NCBI GenBank assembly: GCA_002081555.1
Contig: MZNV01002520.1
Location: 1-42,550 of the forward strand
DNA length: 42,550 nt
Direction: 5' to 3'
Origin: Protostelium mycophagum
Taxonomy: Eukaryota; Evosea; Variosea; Protosteliida; Protosteliaceae
Part shown: piece by piece, positions 10,159 to 21,900 of the stretch
Layout: each line of letters starts with the position of its first letter
Position numbering within the stretch: the first letter of the stretch is position 1
Notes under the pieces: model-generated
Database searches by the model: none
Told to the model about the DNA's origin: nothing
The model's input: the letters and a program-made list of their open reading frames with translations, nothing else
Made by a program: the position numbers and the translations under genes

Positions 10159-12486
10159 ATGGCGAGATTAGAGGTTAATTCGACAATCGGTTATTCAGGT
10201 GCGTCTCGGTTTTAAGAACAGCAATCCCTAAGTCGTGAAGGCAAAGTGCCAAAAGGACTTCAGCTGCACACCCAAGAAGACGACCTTCTTTACGTTCTGG
10301 GAGGGACTGTCGTTGCAAAGAATCTCAAAACTGGAGAGCAGAGACTATTTCAAGGACAGAGTGATGCATTGTCATGTTTTGCCGTATCGAGATCAGGCAG
10401 GTATGTCGCTGCCGGTCAATCTGCAAGACAAGGTGCCAAGGTGAGCAGTGAAATTGTTTATCACTTCTCGTGGCCTCCAACTTGCGCTCTGTAATGACAA
10501 ATTCAGGCTGATGTCGTTGTGTGGGACTATGAAAGTGGAAGATTGCTTCATCGTCTGAGTGTTCACAAAGGCTCTCTGGCTTCTCTCGCATTTTCACCTA
10601 GCGAGATCTACTTGGTGTCTTTAGGAGGAGATGACGATGGCACGCTCGCTCTTTGGGATTTAAGAACAGGAGCCGCCATATGCGGGGCAACTGCAAGTAG
10701 AGAGAGCGCAGGTAAGTTTACAACGTTGTAGACATTCTTTCCTCGTAGGATGCGTGACAGATTTCAGGAAGAAGCAAATGCGTGGCCTTCAGCAGCACAA
10801 ATGACCACGTGTTTTTGACAGGAGGTGAATATATTTTGAGAGCCTGGGATTTCGACCCGTCCGCCAAAAAAATCAGGTAAAATCCATTTTCATCTCCAAG
10901 CTAATTCTCCCAGACCTACAGAATGCAAATTAGGACAGTTGAAGAGAGTGATACAATGTATAGAAGTGGACAGTGAGGATGATAATGTGTATTGTGGTAC
11001 CACCACTGGAGATATTTTAGAGGTGAATGGCATTCTTCAGAAAGTCATATTGTGAGATTCTATTTGTGATTGTGTGGTTTTCGAGTTTTAGGGTTTCGGA
11101 TGCGATTTGATTTTTGTATTCAGTTTTCGTAGGTCAAATTCGAGACAAGATTGTACAAACGCTCTGGACCCGCGAAGGGGCCATTGAACAAAGGAATTTG
11201 CTCGTTGAATCTTGATGGAAATCAAATTTACGCGGGAACTGGAGCAGGAACCGTGGCCGTCATAAAGAAGGACAATCTGACAACCACGAAAATTGTAGAC
11301 GTGAGCGCAGACGGAAATACAACCGTTCCATCCATCTCTTCAAAACTGGGACAGATTTATTTTGGAACCTTTGAGTCTTCTATATATAAGATGAACGAAG
11401 AGAACTTCAAACCTACTGTGGTATCTCGAAATCACTTCTCGCCAGTAAACGCCATTGCCTTCCCACAGTAAGTATCTTGTACGTCATCAACATGACGGGG
11501 TGATGACCTATACAGCGAGTATTCCAGGGTTTTTGTCACGTGCACTGCTCACGACATTCGCATTTGGAAAGCGGAGAACGGAGAAGAATTAGTCCAGATC
11601 AACCTGAATGGGATAGAATGCAACTGCCTCATCATCTCTAAAGACGGATCCCTCATCATCAGTGGGTGGTCCGATGGCAAAGTAAGAGCCTTTGGTCCAC
11701 AGACAGGAAAATTAGTGTGGGTTATCCACGATGCACATCAAGACGGCGTCACATGTCTGGGACATTTACACGACAGTGAGTGTATACTTGATCTTAAATC
11801 TTGATCTTTGATTTCTTTGACACCATTTGCCAGCCAGCCGTTTGGTTACTGGCGGGCAAGACGGCACACTGAGAGTTTGGAATCTGTACCCAAAATCTCA
11901 AGTTTTAGAAACTTCACTGAAAGAACACAAGACCAAGATCACCTCACTAAAAATCACCCATGACGGCAACGAGTGCATTTCCACGTCTACAGATGGCTCC
12001 ACCATTGTGTGGGACCTGAACAACTACACCAGAAGATTATGCATCTTCAGCGACAACGCGGTGAAGACGGTAGCGGTGCTGCCTGACGGCACACAACTGC
12101 TGAACGGAGGGGTTGGCAAGAGGGTAAAAACACCCCACAGTGCGAAATTTGACATCGTTGTAGATCGCTTACTACAGCACATCAGACGGCGAGAATCTGA
12201 GGCAGTTGGATGGAGGAGGCGTCGTGAACACGATTGCACTCAGCCGGGATGGAAGGTATTTCATCACTGGAGGTGAAGACAGAGTCTTGCGGTTCTTTGA
12301 CTATGAGACCGGAAAGTGAGTACAACTTTGGGTTGCTATGCAACAAATCTGAATGCCTGAAGATGTCTTGTGAAGGGAGATGCGCACAGTTCTCCGATAA
12401 CACAAGTAGTGTTTAGTCCTGACGGAAGGACGATCGTCTCAGCATCAGAAGATGGCGCCATTTATACCTGGCTGTTCCCACTGTAA
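10159..12486 (+). CDS. CFAP52: Cilia- and flagella-associated WD40 protein (CFAP52/WDR16-like)
   Basis: A two-propeller WD40 protein of 598 residues (animal CFAP52 is about 620), an axonemal microtubule inner protein. Ten exons: 10159-10198, 10241-10440, 10507-10711, 10768-10876, 10914-11022, 11133-11467, 11516-11775, 11834-12123, 12164-12315 and 12390-12486. The order of blocks follows the family: GKVPKGLQLHTQEDDLLYVLGGTVVAKNL, VVVWDYESGRLLHRLSVHKG, CVAFSSTNDHVFLTGGEYILRAWDF, the IAFPH segment, TGGQDGTLRVWNL, STDGSTIVWDL, a GGEDRVLRFFDYETG repeat and the C-terminal SASEDGAIYTWLFPL. The intron ending at 12163 uses acceptor gttgtag. An AATAAA lies 3 nt after the stop (12490-12495). Its presence argues that the organism can build flagella. 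Confidence 0.92.
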
Positions 12487-12795
12487 ACCAATAAATATTA
12501 TTTTTGACATGTGTGGGACTGTGCCTCAAAATCACCGCCAATGTTTGCAGTGGAATTCTGAAGTGATGTTCAGTGAAGCTTTTGTTCGAACTGCGTGCAG
12601 AGCCGATCTTCTCGTTTTGCTTTTGTTCTCTTTCCGAAAAACTGTCAGTGCAAGGATATCCCAATTTGATATCCTTGTTGGTTTAAACTTCAATCATTGC
12701 GATACACATCGGCATCACCAAAGCGAAGCGACCAAAGGAGGCACAGACAAGACGTCATATAATACAGACGCTCGTACAGAGGACTTGAGTTCAAT
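12487..12795. other. Spacer between CFAP52 and STAT genes
   Basis: This 309-bp spacer holds the CFAP52 poly(A) signal (AATAAA 12490-12495) and presumably the STAT promoter. A near-palindrome cgatatcctt-type stretch (ggatatcccaatttgatatcc, roughly 12654-12674) is the only notable structure. No gene is evident. Confidence 0.5.
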
Positions 12796-15153
12796 ATGGA
12801 TTATTATGGAAGTCCGAGGAGTTCGAGCAGTATTGGCGAATTAGAAGCCGAGTGGGGAGATGGACCGGTGCCCCTCTCAAATGCAGACATTATGGCCATG
12901 ATAGAAATGGAGGGAGATCTTTTCAAGAACGATCCTAACAACAATTTTTCAGAGTTCAAGAAGTAAGTTATCTGCAGAGTTGCTCAATTTAATTCTAAAT
13001 GTAGCTCTCTGAATTCTTCATATGGGCTTTCAAACCCAGGAAATGATTTCGATGCCTTCAGCGGACCAATGTCCAATCCCTCCAATGTTCGAACAATGTT
13101 ATCACCACAACAACATCAGACACCACCACAACTAACACCACAGCCAACACCACAACAACAACCATCTCCATCTCTTCAACACGGCGGCATGATGTTTGGA
13201 GGACCTTCTTTCGGCAACATGAATCCTCTGAGCATGCAAGGTTTTGCCCAACAGATCCCACAGACACAGCAGGCAGTTCCACATGGAGGTGGCAGTAAGA
13301 GAAGACAAGAGGAGGCCTTTGCTCCAGCACCTCAGCCATCTCCAAACACAAACAACTCATTTTATAACCCACCTTCTGCCACACCTCAGAACGGCGCACA
13401 GACCACACCTACACGTAATTCTGAAGTAATCAATGAGCTCAATAGAGTGGTCGATCAGGTCAAACAAGCCAGCGAGACCCTAAGAATGAACCAAAAAGTC
13501 GTGTCTCTACCCATCAATAGGTATATATCTCTTTGTTTGCTTCATCATGCATGATCCTGTTTCAATGTTTACATTATGTAGGGATAATCATCAATCATTA
13601 GAAAAAGAGCACATGGGGATTAAAAACGGGCTCGATTGGCTAGAGGAGACATGGAACAGGCTTTTGGATGGTACACTTTTAGAATCAGTGGAGATGCATC
13701 AGCTGTTGTTGTTAGAACAAGACATTTTATATTACAAAAAACAATTGACGCTCTATTCTACTGAGCTTCAGAACTTTTTAAAGGAGGGATCCATGCCTGT
13801 GTAAGTTTTCATTTTATCTATAGTTTTTTTCATCATCGACAGATACGGGCTGCACATCATTGCCCAGCCATTCCCGGACTCTGTCAAACAACACAAGTCC
13901 ATAGACGAACCTCTTAACGTCCGCATGCTTTCTGGAGCTAAATTCGACACCAGACCGGCATGCACGATCAAAGCTGACATCATCGATTCCAGTAATCAGA
14001 AGGGTCCTCAGCCGAAAAAAACGGCGGGAAATGCTCTGGTCGAAAATGGAGAGAAACTCATCAACGAAGTCGGCATTGCCTCTTTCAACGACCTCAAGTT
14101 CCCCACAGGGACGAGGTGAAATTTCCCAGAAATTTCGTGTATTTCCAGGAATAACATGCTGACGTGTGAAGATTGAAGAGCATCAGAATAAGGTTCTCTG
14201 CGCGTTTCAATGTCTCAGACTTACGCGGCAGCATCCACTCTATATCTATTGAGAGTGAACCGACGAATGCCATTGTCGTAAAGACAAACGAAAACCAATG
14301 GCACGAAGCCGAAGGAATATTACTCAAGAAAACGGCGTTCGGTTCCCAGAACGAGATCACCTGGTTCAGATTCTCAAACTGGCTGCAGAGGAGGTGAATC
14401 TTCCCTGAAATTTCAGAGAAATTTCTCGGAAATTGACGTGAAAAGGTACCTGGGCGCGACAAAACAGAATTTGCAGTTCCCTGTGCGGCCACTCTCCACT
14501 TATGACTTTCAATATATCCACGCACTCAAGTTTGACAATAAGCCCATAATCTCTCAGAAACACTTTGACAATTTCTGGCAATGGTGAGTATCCTCGTTGT
14601 AGATGATCGAAAAATTGTTTTGTGAAGAATATTAGGTTCGGACCTCTGATCCATAAGATCAGATACCAACGTCACGTACTGGCTCTGTGGACCAGAGGTG
14701 AGTGAAATTTCAGTTAGATTTCGATGAAAGATGACACGTGTCAGGACACATCTGTGGATTCTTGACCCGTGAAGAGGTGGAGTCTGTCCTGAAAAACGAA
14801 CAAATCGGCACCTTCCTCATCCGTGTCAGCGAACGTTGCGACCAATTTGCAGTGTACGTTTCCCGCCAAAATCCAGAGAAAATTCACTGAAAACTCACAG
14901 ATCGTATCAATCAGCAGAATCGGTAAAGCACTACCTCGTGAAGAACGATGACACGCATGGAGCTAAGAGGACACTCCCAGATTTCCTCCGAGACTACAAA
15001 GACTTTGCATGCATACTGCAGCTGTCCATAGACAAACAAACCAACAAGAGGATACTGAGGAGGTGTGACAAAGAGAGCGTGCTCAAGGAGTTTTATTCGA
15101 AAAAAGCGTCTTCTTCATCGCCTGGCTATGAAGAAGTGATACAAGTGCAATAA
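12796..15153 (+). CDS. STAT-family transcription factor (Dictyostelium type)
   Basis: Tyrosine-phosphorylation-activated transcription factor of 652 residues. Nine exons: 12796-12962, 13005-13520, 13582-13800, 13843-14115, 14172-14393, 14446-14583, 14636-14697, 14745-14853 and 14901-15153. The N-terminus is Q/P-rich (PQQHQTPPQLTPQPT), as in slime-mould STATs. A coiled coil follows (LNRVVDQVKQASETL to LYSTELQNFL), then the DNA-binding region (FNDLKFPTGTR, IRFSARFNVSDL, NEITWFRFSNWL) and linker (FWQWFGPLIHKI). The SH2 domain shows GTFLIRVSE, with the phosphotyrosine-binding Arg at about residue 559. A C-terminal Tyr645 in PGYEEVIQV is the likely phosphorylation site. Exon 5 could also start at 14187. 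Three of the introns carry GAAATTTC. The stop overlaps AATAAA (15149-15154). The short convergent spacer to the SNARE gene is 164 bp. Confidence 0.93.
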
Positions 15154-15154
15154 A
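15149..15154 (+). terminator. AATAAA poly(A) signal overlapping the STAT stop codon
   Basis: The TAA at 15151-15153 lies within AATAAA; the convergent SNARE gene ends 164 bp further on. Confidence 0.55.
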
Positions 15155-15317
15155 GAGCTGTATGATTGTATCATCATGTCGATTAGTACATTGAATATGT
15201 GAAAATAGATTCAAGAAAAGAAGTGAGATTGTGTGGAGGAACTGCAATATCCATGTCCAAGCAATTACTGTATGACTTTCTGATCAAGATGACAATGATT
15301 TTCGTGATTTATACACC

Positions 15318-15853
15318 TCAATTTCCTGGTATGCCTGGGACAAAGCAGAGCACAATGACGGCAATCAGGATGAGAAAGAGCACACAGATGCAGCCCCAGA
15401 GTCCCTTTGTGCTCGATTTCACAGCAATTCTATCAATACGTTTCGTTGTGTTTCGAATTTTGGCGTTCGTGTTTGTGACTCGACCGTCGATCTCGCTGAT
15501 GAGTGCGGTCTGTTCGTCTGAACACGATCCGTCAGAAAATGAAAATGAAAGACCTAGATATCCATACCTGCCTCTTTTCCAATGTCAACAGCAATCTGCT
15601 TGGTGCGACCAAGACTGTCAGCTAATACATCGAGCACTTTATCTTGTTCTACGCAGGTCGGAACAGATCACATTTAGGGTCACTCACCTTCAATTGTCTG
15701 TTGGTTGGTTTGATATAGTTGAGCGTTTGACAATGCCTTGGATTCCTCTGTCTCATTTCCAACAGCACCCCATCTTCGTGAGTTGGGAACAGATGACTGA
15801 TTGCCAGAGAATCCAAAGAGAGTATTTCTATCCCTTGTGTTGCCCTCCGACAT
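15318..15853 (-). CDS. Qc-SNARE, syntaxin-8-like
   Basis: Tail-anchored endosomal/late-secretory SNARE of 148 residues in three exons (15853-15688, 15648-15568, 15517-15318). After a short N-terminal region (MSEGNTRDRNTLFGFSG) comes the SNARE helix EEQDKVLDVLADSLGRTKQIAVDIGKEADEQTALISEIDGR. It aligns with human STX8 from QKQMGQEIGNELDEQNEII onward, and the Gln of DEQ is the expected zero-layer residue. The helix runs to IRNTTKRIDRIA, followed by a C-terminal membrane anchor of about 20 residues (CICVLFLILIAVIVLCFVPG). It lacks the long Habc-type N-terminus of animal STX8 (236 residues). It shares a 76-bp divergent spacer with RPP21. Confidence 0.88.
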
Positions 15854-15929
15854 TTTCTTCCGCGATAATGTGATGTGTGCGATCTGTTATTTGAAATTAC
15901 AACTTCTCATTCGATCAATAACCACGTTG
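15854..15929. promoter_or_regulatory. 76-bp bidirectional promoter between SNARE and RPP21
   Basis: The two start codons are 76 bp apart in divergent orientation, so both promoters and leaders must share this DNA. No clear TATA box is visible. Confidence 0.55.
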
Positions 15930-16527
15930 ATGGAGGCTGGAAAGACTGAAACAAAGACACAACCACAGAAAGGAGTATGAATTCAACAAGCCATCAAGAT
16001 TGATCTCTCGCAGAAAAATGCTCAGCAAAGACAAGGAAGAGGGAAGGGCAAGGGCAAAGGAAATGGAGGCGTGAAGAACCCGGATATCTTTGAGCGAATG
16101 AACTTTCTTTATCAGGCCGCCCATCTAACAGCAAGTGTATCCCCTCAATTATCCAGATTTTATTGCAGCACAATGAAAAAAGTGGGATCAAAAAGTGTGA
16201 GTAGAATGTGAGTGCAATCGATTGAACATGATTTTGTACATTCTGAGATGGTTGATCAGATCACCACAAATAAAACAGACCATATGTAAGACTTGTTCAT
16301 CGCTGCTCATCCCAGGTGTAACAAGCCACGTTCATCTTAAAGGTGTGAAATGATCATCTATTCCAATTATTAATACATGACAAGGCCACATTTCGATCTA
16401 TTGCAAAAACTGTAAACAAAAGAAGACATACATGCAGAAGCGCGACAAAAAAACAAACGAAACAACCGCAACATCAAAAAAGGAAGAGTTGACCCCATCA
16501 TCATCGAAAGAAACACAGAAGGAATGA
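15930..16527 (+). CDS. RPP21: RNase P/MRP protein subunit RPP21 (Rpr2 family)
   Basis: Protein subunit of nuclear RNase P, which removes the 5' leader of pre-tRNA. Four exons give 163 residues: 15930-15974, 15999-16207, 16248-16342 and 16385-16527. The family core FERMNFLYQAAHL and RFYCSTMKK aligns with human RLNFLYQAAH and RFYCYTE. The Rpr2 zinc ribbon is CKTC (Cys98, Cys101) and CKNC (Cys123, Cys126). A basic GRGKGKGKG stretch precedes the core, and the C-terminus is Lys/Ser-rich. The first intron is only 24 nt (15975-15998, GTATGA...CAAG). It is required because reading through gives TGA at its second codon. Intron 2 uses the donor at 16208; the earlier gtgagt at 16197 does not keep frame. 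Confidence 0.9.
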
Positions 16528-16621
16528 GGTATTTTTCACAGCGACCTCCAGACTTATTCAAATTATCGACCTCAGTAACCACTGGATCACATGAACCATG
16601 GTTCGGTAAAATGGCAGCAAA

Positions 16622-16981
16622 TTAAATCGTATTTGTTCTTTTTTGATGAACTTTGGGGTTGTGATGATCCAGAGGACACAACTGTTTCATTCGATCAACC
16701 ATCGCTGCCCAGAAAACTGCTGTGCGTGAGGTTCGGTGTGTGTTTGCTTGCAGACCTCTTCTGTCCATGAGATCCTTTTGGTCGTTGTTCATGACGTCAT
16801 GGGTAAATATGAAGACTTTGGTATTCGGAATTTGAATGGGATGGTGGGATGTGCCGTGATACAGATTCTTATACGGTGGCAATCCAAAAAAAGGATAAAG
16901 AATCATGTATCTATTTTTCAGAAGAGTTGATACTTTAATTTTGGAAACAAAGATCAACCTCCACTTCTGGAGGACCATCAT
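16622..16981 (-). CDS. Possible small protein, 119 codons, unrecognised
   Basis: A minus-strand frame from ATG at 16981 (MMVLQKWRLIFVSKIK) to TAA at 16622 reads through sequence with protein-like composition in its second half, for example GLPPYKNLYHGTSHHP, KVFIFTHDVMNNDQKDL and AVFWAAMVDRMKQL. I do not recognise a family. It lies in the 560-bp gap between RPP21 and the F-box gene, divergent to the latter. The open frame extends upstream across the F-box start, but without a better ATG. It could equally be a chance frame. A TGACGTCA palindrome sits inside it (near 16794). Confidence 0.35.
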   Translation of the reverse strand: MMVLQKWRLIFVSKIKVSTLLKNRYMILYPFFGLPPYKNLYHGTSHHPIQIPNTKVFIFTHDVMNNDQKDLMDRRGLQANTHRTSRTAVFWAAMVDRMKQLCPLDHHNPKVHQKRTNTI

Positions 16982-17087
16982 CTTGGCTTGATGATATATC
17001 AAACCATTCTGTTTTGAGAAGATGAATGTTCGCGCGATCTGCGCAAATTTTAAATAAAATTTGGAATTTCTGATTATCTTCACAAAC

Positions 17088-18844
17088 ATGCAAACGGATG
17101 ACTTCAATCAGCTCAATTCAGACATTCTCAGTGTCATTATTGGCCAGGTGAAGCGACAACACTCATGATGTGAAGTAGTGACGTGATGAATGCAGCTGGG
17201 AGATGAGGACCTCACTTGTGTTCCAAATCTCTTAACAGTCTGCAAGAAATGGAACGAGGCTGCAAAATCTCATCTAAATCGTTGGAGGTATTTCCACATT
17301 GAGGTGAGTTGGTTTAACCATAGAGGGCAACCAAATCCATGCCGGATTTCACATGTTGAATGACTAATGCAGATGTCACCTTTGAGAGATAACATCAGCA
17401 GGCATTTTAAGAGTCATCCAGACTGCAGTTTTTCAGTTCGATCATTATCTGTGCGACACCACATAAGCCCCAAATACGAATTTGTAATTGGCCGTAACTA
17501 CAACGAGAAATTCTCATTCGAACAAAACCTTGTACACATCTTGAGGACATGTCGACAGCTGAGAAAATTCGCGTGGAATTTGAGATTCTGGCCAGACGAA
17601 ATTTGGCGGGAACTTTCGAATTGTAGATGCGAGGAGATGGTACTCCGTTGCAGCCATCTAAAATGGGCGGGAAACTGTTCACTTTTCCTGGAACAACCGT
17701 GGAATGGTTTGACCTCCTTCGCTCTCATATCGACATCTCGGCCATCTGTTGAATGGCAGAGTTTATTCTCCACATTAGCAAACTGCCATCATCTTGAGCG
17801 GTTGCTCATTTCAACTCCCTCAACATTGCCCCTAGTGAGTGACGAAATGATGACGTATCATGACGGGTATAGGAGACAATCTCTGCAGAGAGTTGGAAGA
17901 AACTTCGTTCGTTTAAAGTCAGTTTTAATTTTGAAGCAAGGGGAATGTACGCATTCCTGGAACAGCACCCAAGTATTGAGGAGGTGGGTTGATGACGTCA
18001 TCATTACATCATGACCAGACCTTCAGTTTACTTGCAGTTCTCCACTGTCATTTTCTCAAGAGAATTCGACAATTCTCCCAAGATTGGATTGTTTACAACT
18101 GGGAACAATGAAGGACACAATCTATTTCATGCATGCAATGAGAGATAATAACTTCAGGCCAATCACGTCTATAGACATACACCATGGTAAGATCTTTCAG
18201 TGATATCATGATGACATCAATACAGGACTTCCACTTGCAGATACGGTTCTATTCTTAGATCTCTTATCCAAGCAGACATCATTGAGATATCTGTATCTGT
18301 GCAAAGATATCGCAAATCTCGATGTGATATTCCAGAACATCCCACCAAGCATCAAATACATCGAGAGTATGAGGGTAAATAAATAATCACACGATACCTA
18401 ATAATTAAAGACATCAGATTGACGTTATGAACATATCGCCTGACATTGTCAATCATTTGGGACGCCTTGTACAACTGGAGAGAATTCGTAATTTGACACT
18501 TATGCCGTCAGAATACAACCCAAACCCTGCCAGAGTATTCGCAGAAGATTTTCAGAAGGTAATCAGAAATTTCTCAGAATGTACTTACCCAATCAGGCCT
18601 CGCGACAACTCTTGGCCCAAATCTTTGAGAAGAGCCCTCACTTAAAGAGTGTCTGGGGGTACACCCAGTTTGATTTTCACTCTTACGACATGCAGAATAA
18701 GGTCGTAGACCTACACGCATCTACACCGTTGTATTCATCTAATTATAGGTGATGTACACTGTGGAGAGACTGGACGGAAAATTGAAGATGAAATTCGAGA
18801 AGATCAAAACAACACACATCCACAAGAGAGTTGCAGAATTGTAG
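17088..18844 (+). CDS. F-box/LRR-like protein
   Basis: Likely substrate receptor of an SCF ubiquitin ligase, 472 residues. Eight exons: 17088-17147, 17196-17303, 17373-17983, 18038-18186, 18226-18374, 18418-18558, 18597-18701 and 18749-18844. The N-terminus is an F-box: FNQLNSDILSVIIGQL, then LTCVPNLLTVCKKWNEAAKS and RWRYFHIE. The rest is irregular leucine-rich-type sequence (CRQLRKFAW, HHLERLLIS, FVRLKSVLI, LPRLDCLQLGTM, SLRYLYLCKDI, QLERIRNLTLM, HLKSVWGY), as in F-box proteins with degenerate LRRs. The start is the first ATG, with the F-box directly after it. An AATAAA at 18881 lies 37 nt past the stop. Fragments of exon 3, exon 5, intron 7 and exon 8 recur at 41.99-42.40 kb. Confidence 0.85.
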
Positions 18845-18928
18845 AATTGATTGTAGATACTGCCTTGGAAAGAAACTGTAAATAAAGGGGAAAAAAAGAC
18901 ATATATTTAACATTTATTGTTTTGCATT

Positions 18929-21900
18929 TTAAGCGACGGCTTCGCTCTCGTACAGAGGGTTGTTGACGTCGTTGGAAACGTCGACGAACAGCGGGTTGTC
19001 GACAACAGCTCCTCCCTCAAAGTCCATCATGTTGGCAAAGACTTCGTCTTGAGGCTTTCTGACCATCTTGGCGACGAGACCAACAGCTGCGGCAGCACCC
19101 AAAGCACCAGCAGCAGATCCCACACCGATAAGAATGGTCAACTTGTTGTCCGAAGGGGCGGGTGGCGCGGAAAGAATGCTGGAGACGGCAATCTGTGCGG
19201 TTGCAGTGGCGTTAAGAGCGCTGGTGGCGACATCATCAGAGTCCGCTCCAGCTCCCAAGTCATCCACAAAGACGGTCACATTGACTGTGCCGGTTGTGTC
19301 TGGTGAAACCAAGACGAGGTTTTGGAGGTAGCTGTTGAGGGTGCTCTGTGACGCGGTACAGTTGATTCCGTTGGGGATTCTGGAGCAAGTGGTGAACTTG
19401 GTCTTGATGACGAAGGCGGGTCCAGAAGTGAAGTTGAGAGAGCCAGAGGAGACAGTCAAGATCATACGGATGGGGATACCTCCAGCATCTGGGTCACCTA
19501 CGGTGACGTTGAGAGGGACGACAGAGAGGGTGGTCGTGTTGGTGAGGGGGAGGATATGGGCGAAAGGCGCCTCGTTGACGGCCCTGATCCTAATTCTGGG
19601 AACGAACAGTTGAGATTGAGCCAGTTGGTCGTCGTAGACCATGAAAGAGGGTGTGGCATAAATCTGCAAAATTTCAGAAGGTCATTCTACAACGATGTAA
19701 AGACACTCACCAATGCGCTGCTTCCGTTAACGGGTACAAAAACGACCATAAATACAGCGTGGTCGCTGAATGTCTGGATGCTGTCCACTCTGGATAATGC
19801 CGTTGTAGATCCGTCCAAGAGCGTTCCAGCTCCACATGTTCCAGTGAGCGCGTTGTAGACGCAGCTGTACAAGCTTCCGCGACCGGGCTGGTTAGCAATG
19901 ATTGCAAACAGGGAGGTCATGGGAGAGTCAATGTCCGTGGCGTTGAAAGTGATGATCACGGAGTTGTTCTCGCTTGCGGTGGGAGCTGATTCTCCAGGGA
20001 TGATGACAGGTGGCTGGTTGACATGAATGACATTCACTGTCACGGGGACGGTGGTTACGCCTCCATCGGTGTCGTGAATCTCCACGGAGAATTGGGTGTA
20101 ATTATCTCCAAACTGGAAGCCTTCTGGGTTAAATCTGAAGGCATTCTTCTCTGAGATAATTCGGACGGGTACAGAGCTTGTCGCCGTGAAGATTTCTGGC
20201 TCTTCACCGGCTTCGTCGGCAATGAGGGTCAGGTTTCCGTGGCTCACAGTTTGCACCAGGAAATACTTTAATAATTGTGGGGGTGTGTGGTCGTCCGTGG
20301 CAGATAAGGTCAAGACGGCGGAAGACGCTTCGTATACTGAGAGAACTGTGGGGAAAGTTGCAACCGGTGGCAAGTTGTGGAAGATGACAATGGCGGAGAT
20401 GTTGGCTGAAGGCGAGCTCTGCTGTGCGGCGTCGGTGGCATAGTAAGTGATGGTCTCCAAAGCGGTGACGTTGTCGACGCTGTACTGGCCCGCAGGGGGG
20501 AAGTAGTACAGAGTGGTGCTTTCGTTTCGGTAAACTGAGCCTTTTCCGAGACAGTTCAACTGCTTCATGTCAAGACAGATTTGTCCGATGGGTGCGGTTG
20601 TCAAGGTGATGGAGAGGGTTCCGGGGTTTCCGTTAAGATCCGTGGCGTTGACCTGGAAGGGGATGACGTTGTCCATTCTTCCGGAGATGGGAGTGTTTTC
20701 CGCGGCGGGTGCTCTGTCGGAAAGTCCGATGTACAAGGTTCCGTTGTAGACGGGTGAAGGGGCTCCAAGAGTGTCGACAAAGTGGAATGTGAAGCTGGTC
20801 AGGGGGTTTCCGTATTCAGAGACCTTGGTCATAAAGTTGAGGAGAGTCCAAGATGCCTGGGGAAGTGGTGCGAAGAGTCTCTTTCTGAGGGACACAGAGG
20901 AGTTGCCATTGAGCAATTCTCCAGCATCTGGGAGGGAGTCGATCACAAGGAAGATCTGATCTCCATCAACATCGGAGGCGATCCAGCGGTCCAGGGTCAG
21001 GCTGACACCTGACATTCCGTAGGCGACGAAGCTAGCTCCAGTGGGTGCGTGGTTGGTGTGGTTAACCACGATGGTCACGGTAACAAAGACAGAGGGTGTT
21101 CCCACGGAGTCTGTCAGTTGGATGACAAAGGTCTCATTTCCGTAAAACAGAGAGTTGGGGACATAGGTCAAATTCCAGGAGGAGGTGGGAGGTGTCTCCG
21201 TTGTAGAGTTGACATTCACAGAGGGTGGGAAAGTGAAGGCGTTCTGTCCAGCTGTGAAAACAACGGGTACGTCTCCGGCGTAAAGAGTACCGTGTCCTGG
21301 GGGAGTGACGATGGAGAGTGTCAGATTGGCACCTTGCTGTCCGTCTGGATCGGTTCCGATGATGAGAACAGTAGTATTCAAGTCTTCAGTTCCCTTCAGG
21401 TCCATTTGAGTGGGGTTGGTCAGCAGAGAAGGAAGCACGTAAGGTGCTTTGGAAGTTGCGGCTACAAGTCCAACTGTCAGAGGAGTAGATGCCATCGTGT
21501 AAGAGTCCTGAGCAACCACCGTGATGCTTCCCAAACTTCCAATGATGTTGTTGTCCATGGCAACGGTGATGGATGCGGTAGACTGTGTGGCGAGACCGGA
21601 GAGAACTGTGAGGGGGCCAGAGTTTGAGATCTTCTGGGTCAATGCAAAGATAGCACCAGATGAGGTCGCCAGCACGCTGGCAGTACTTCCGGAGGACGCA
21701 CTGAGAGACAGAGCGTTGGTGACGGAGATCTGTGTGATGTTGACAAGCTCAGAGTCCTGAGCGTCCACGTCAAAGATGCTCAGGGGGATGATACAGTCGG
21801 CACCAAAGTTACAGATGACGTTGGTGGGTCCGTTGATAGTGGGTGCGTGGTCCACAAAGGTCACGTTGACAAATGCTGTGGTGATGGATGTCTGACCGTT

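Noticed and set aside
15199-15873. Plus frame of 224 codons opposite the SNARE
   Set aside because: The minus strand encodes a clear Qc-SNARE with introns and a tail anchor; the plus frame has no family features.
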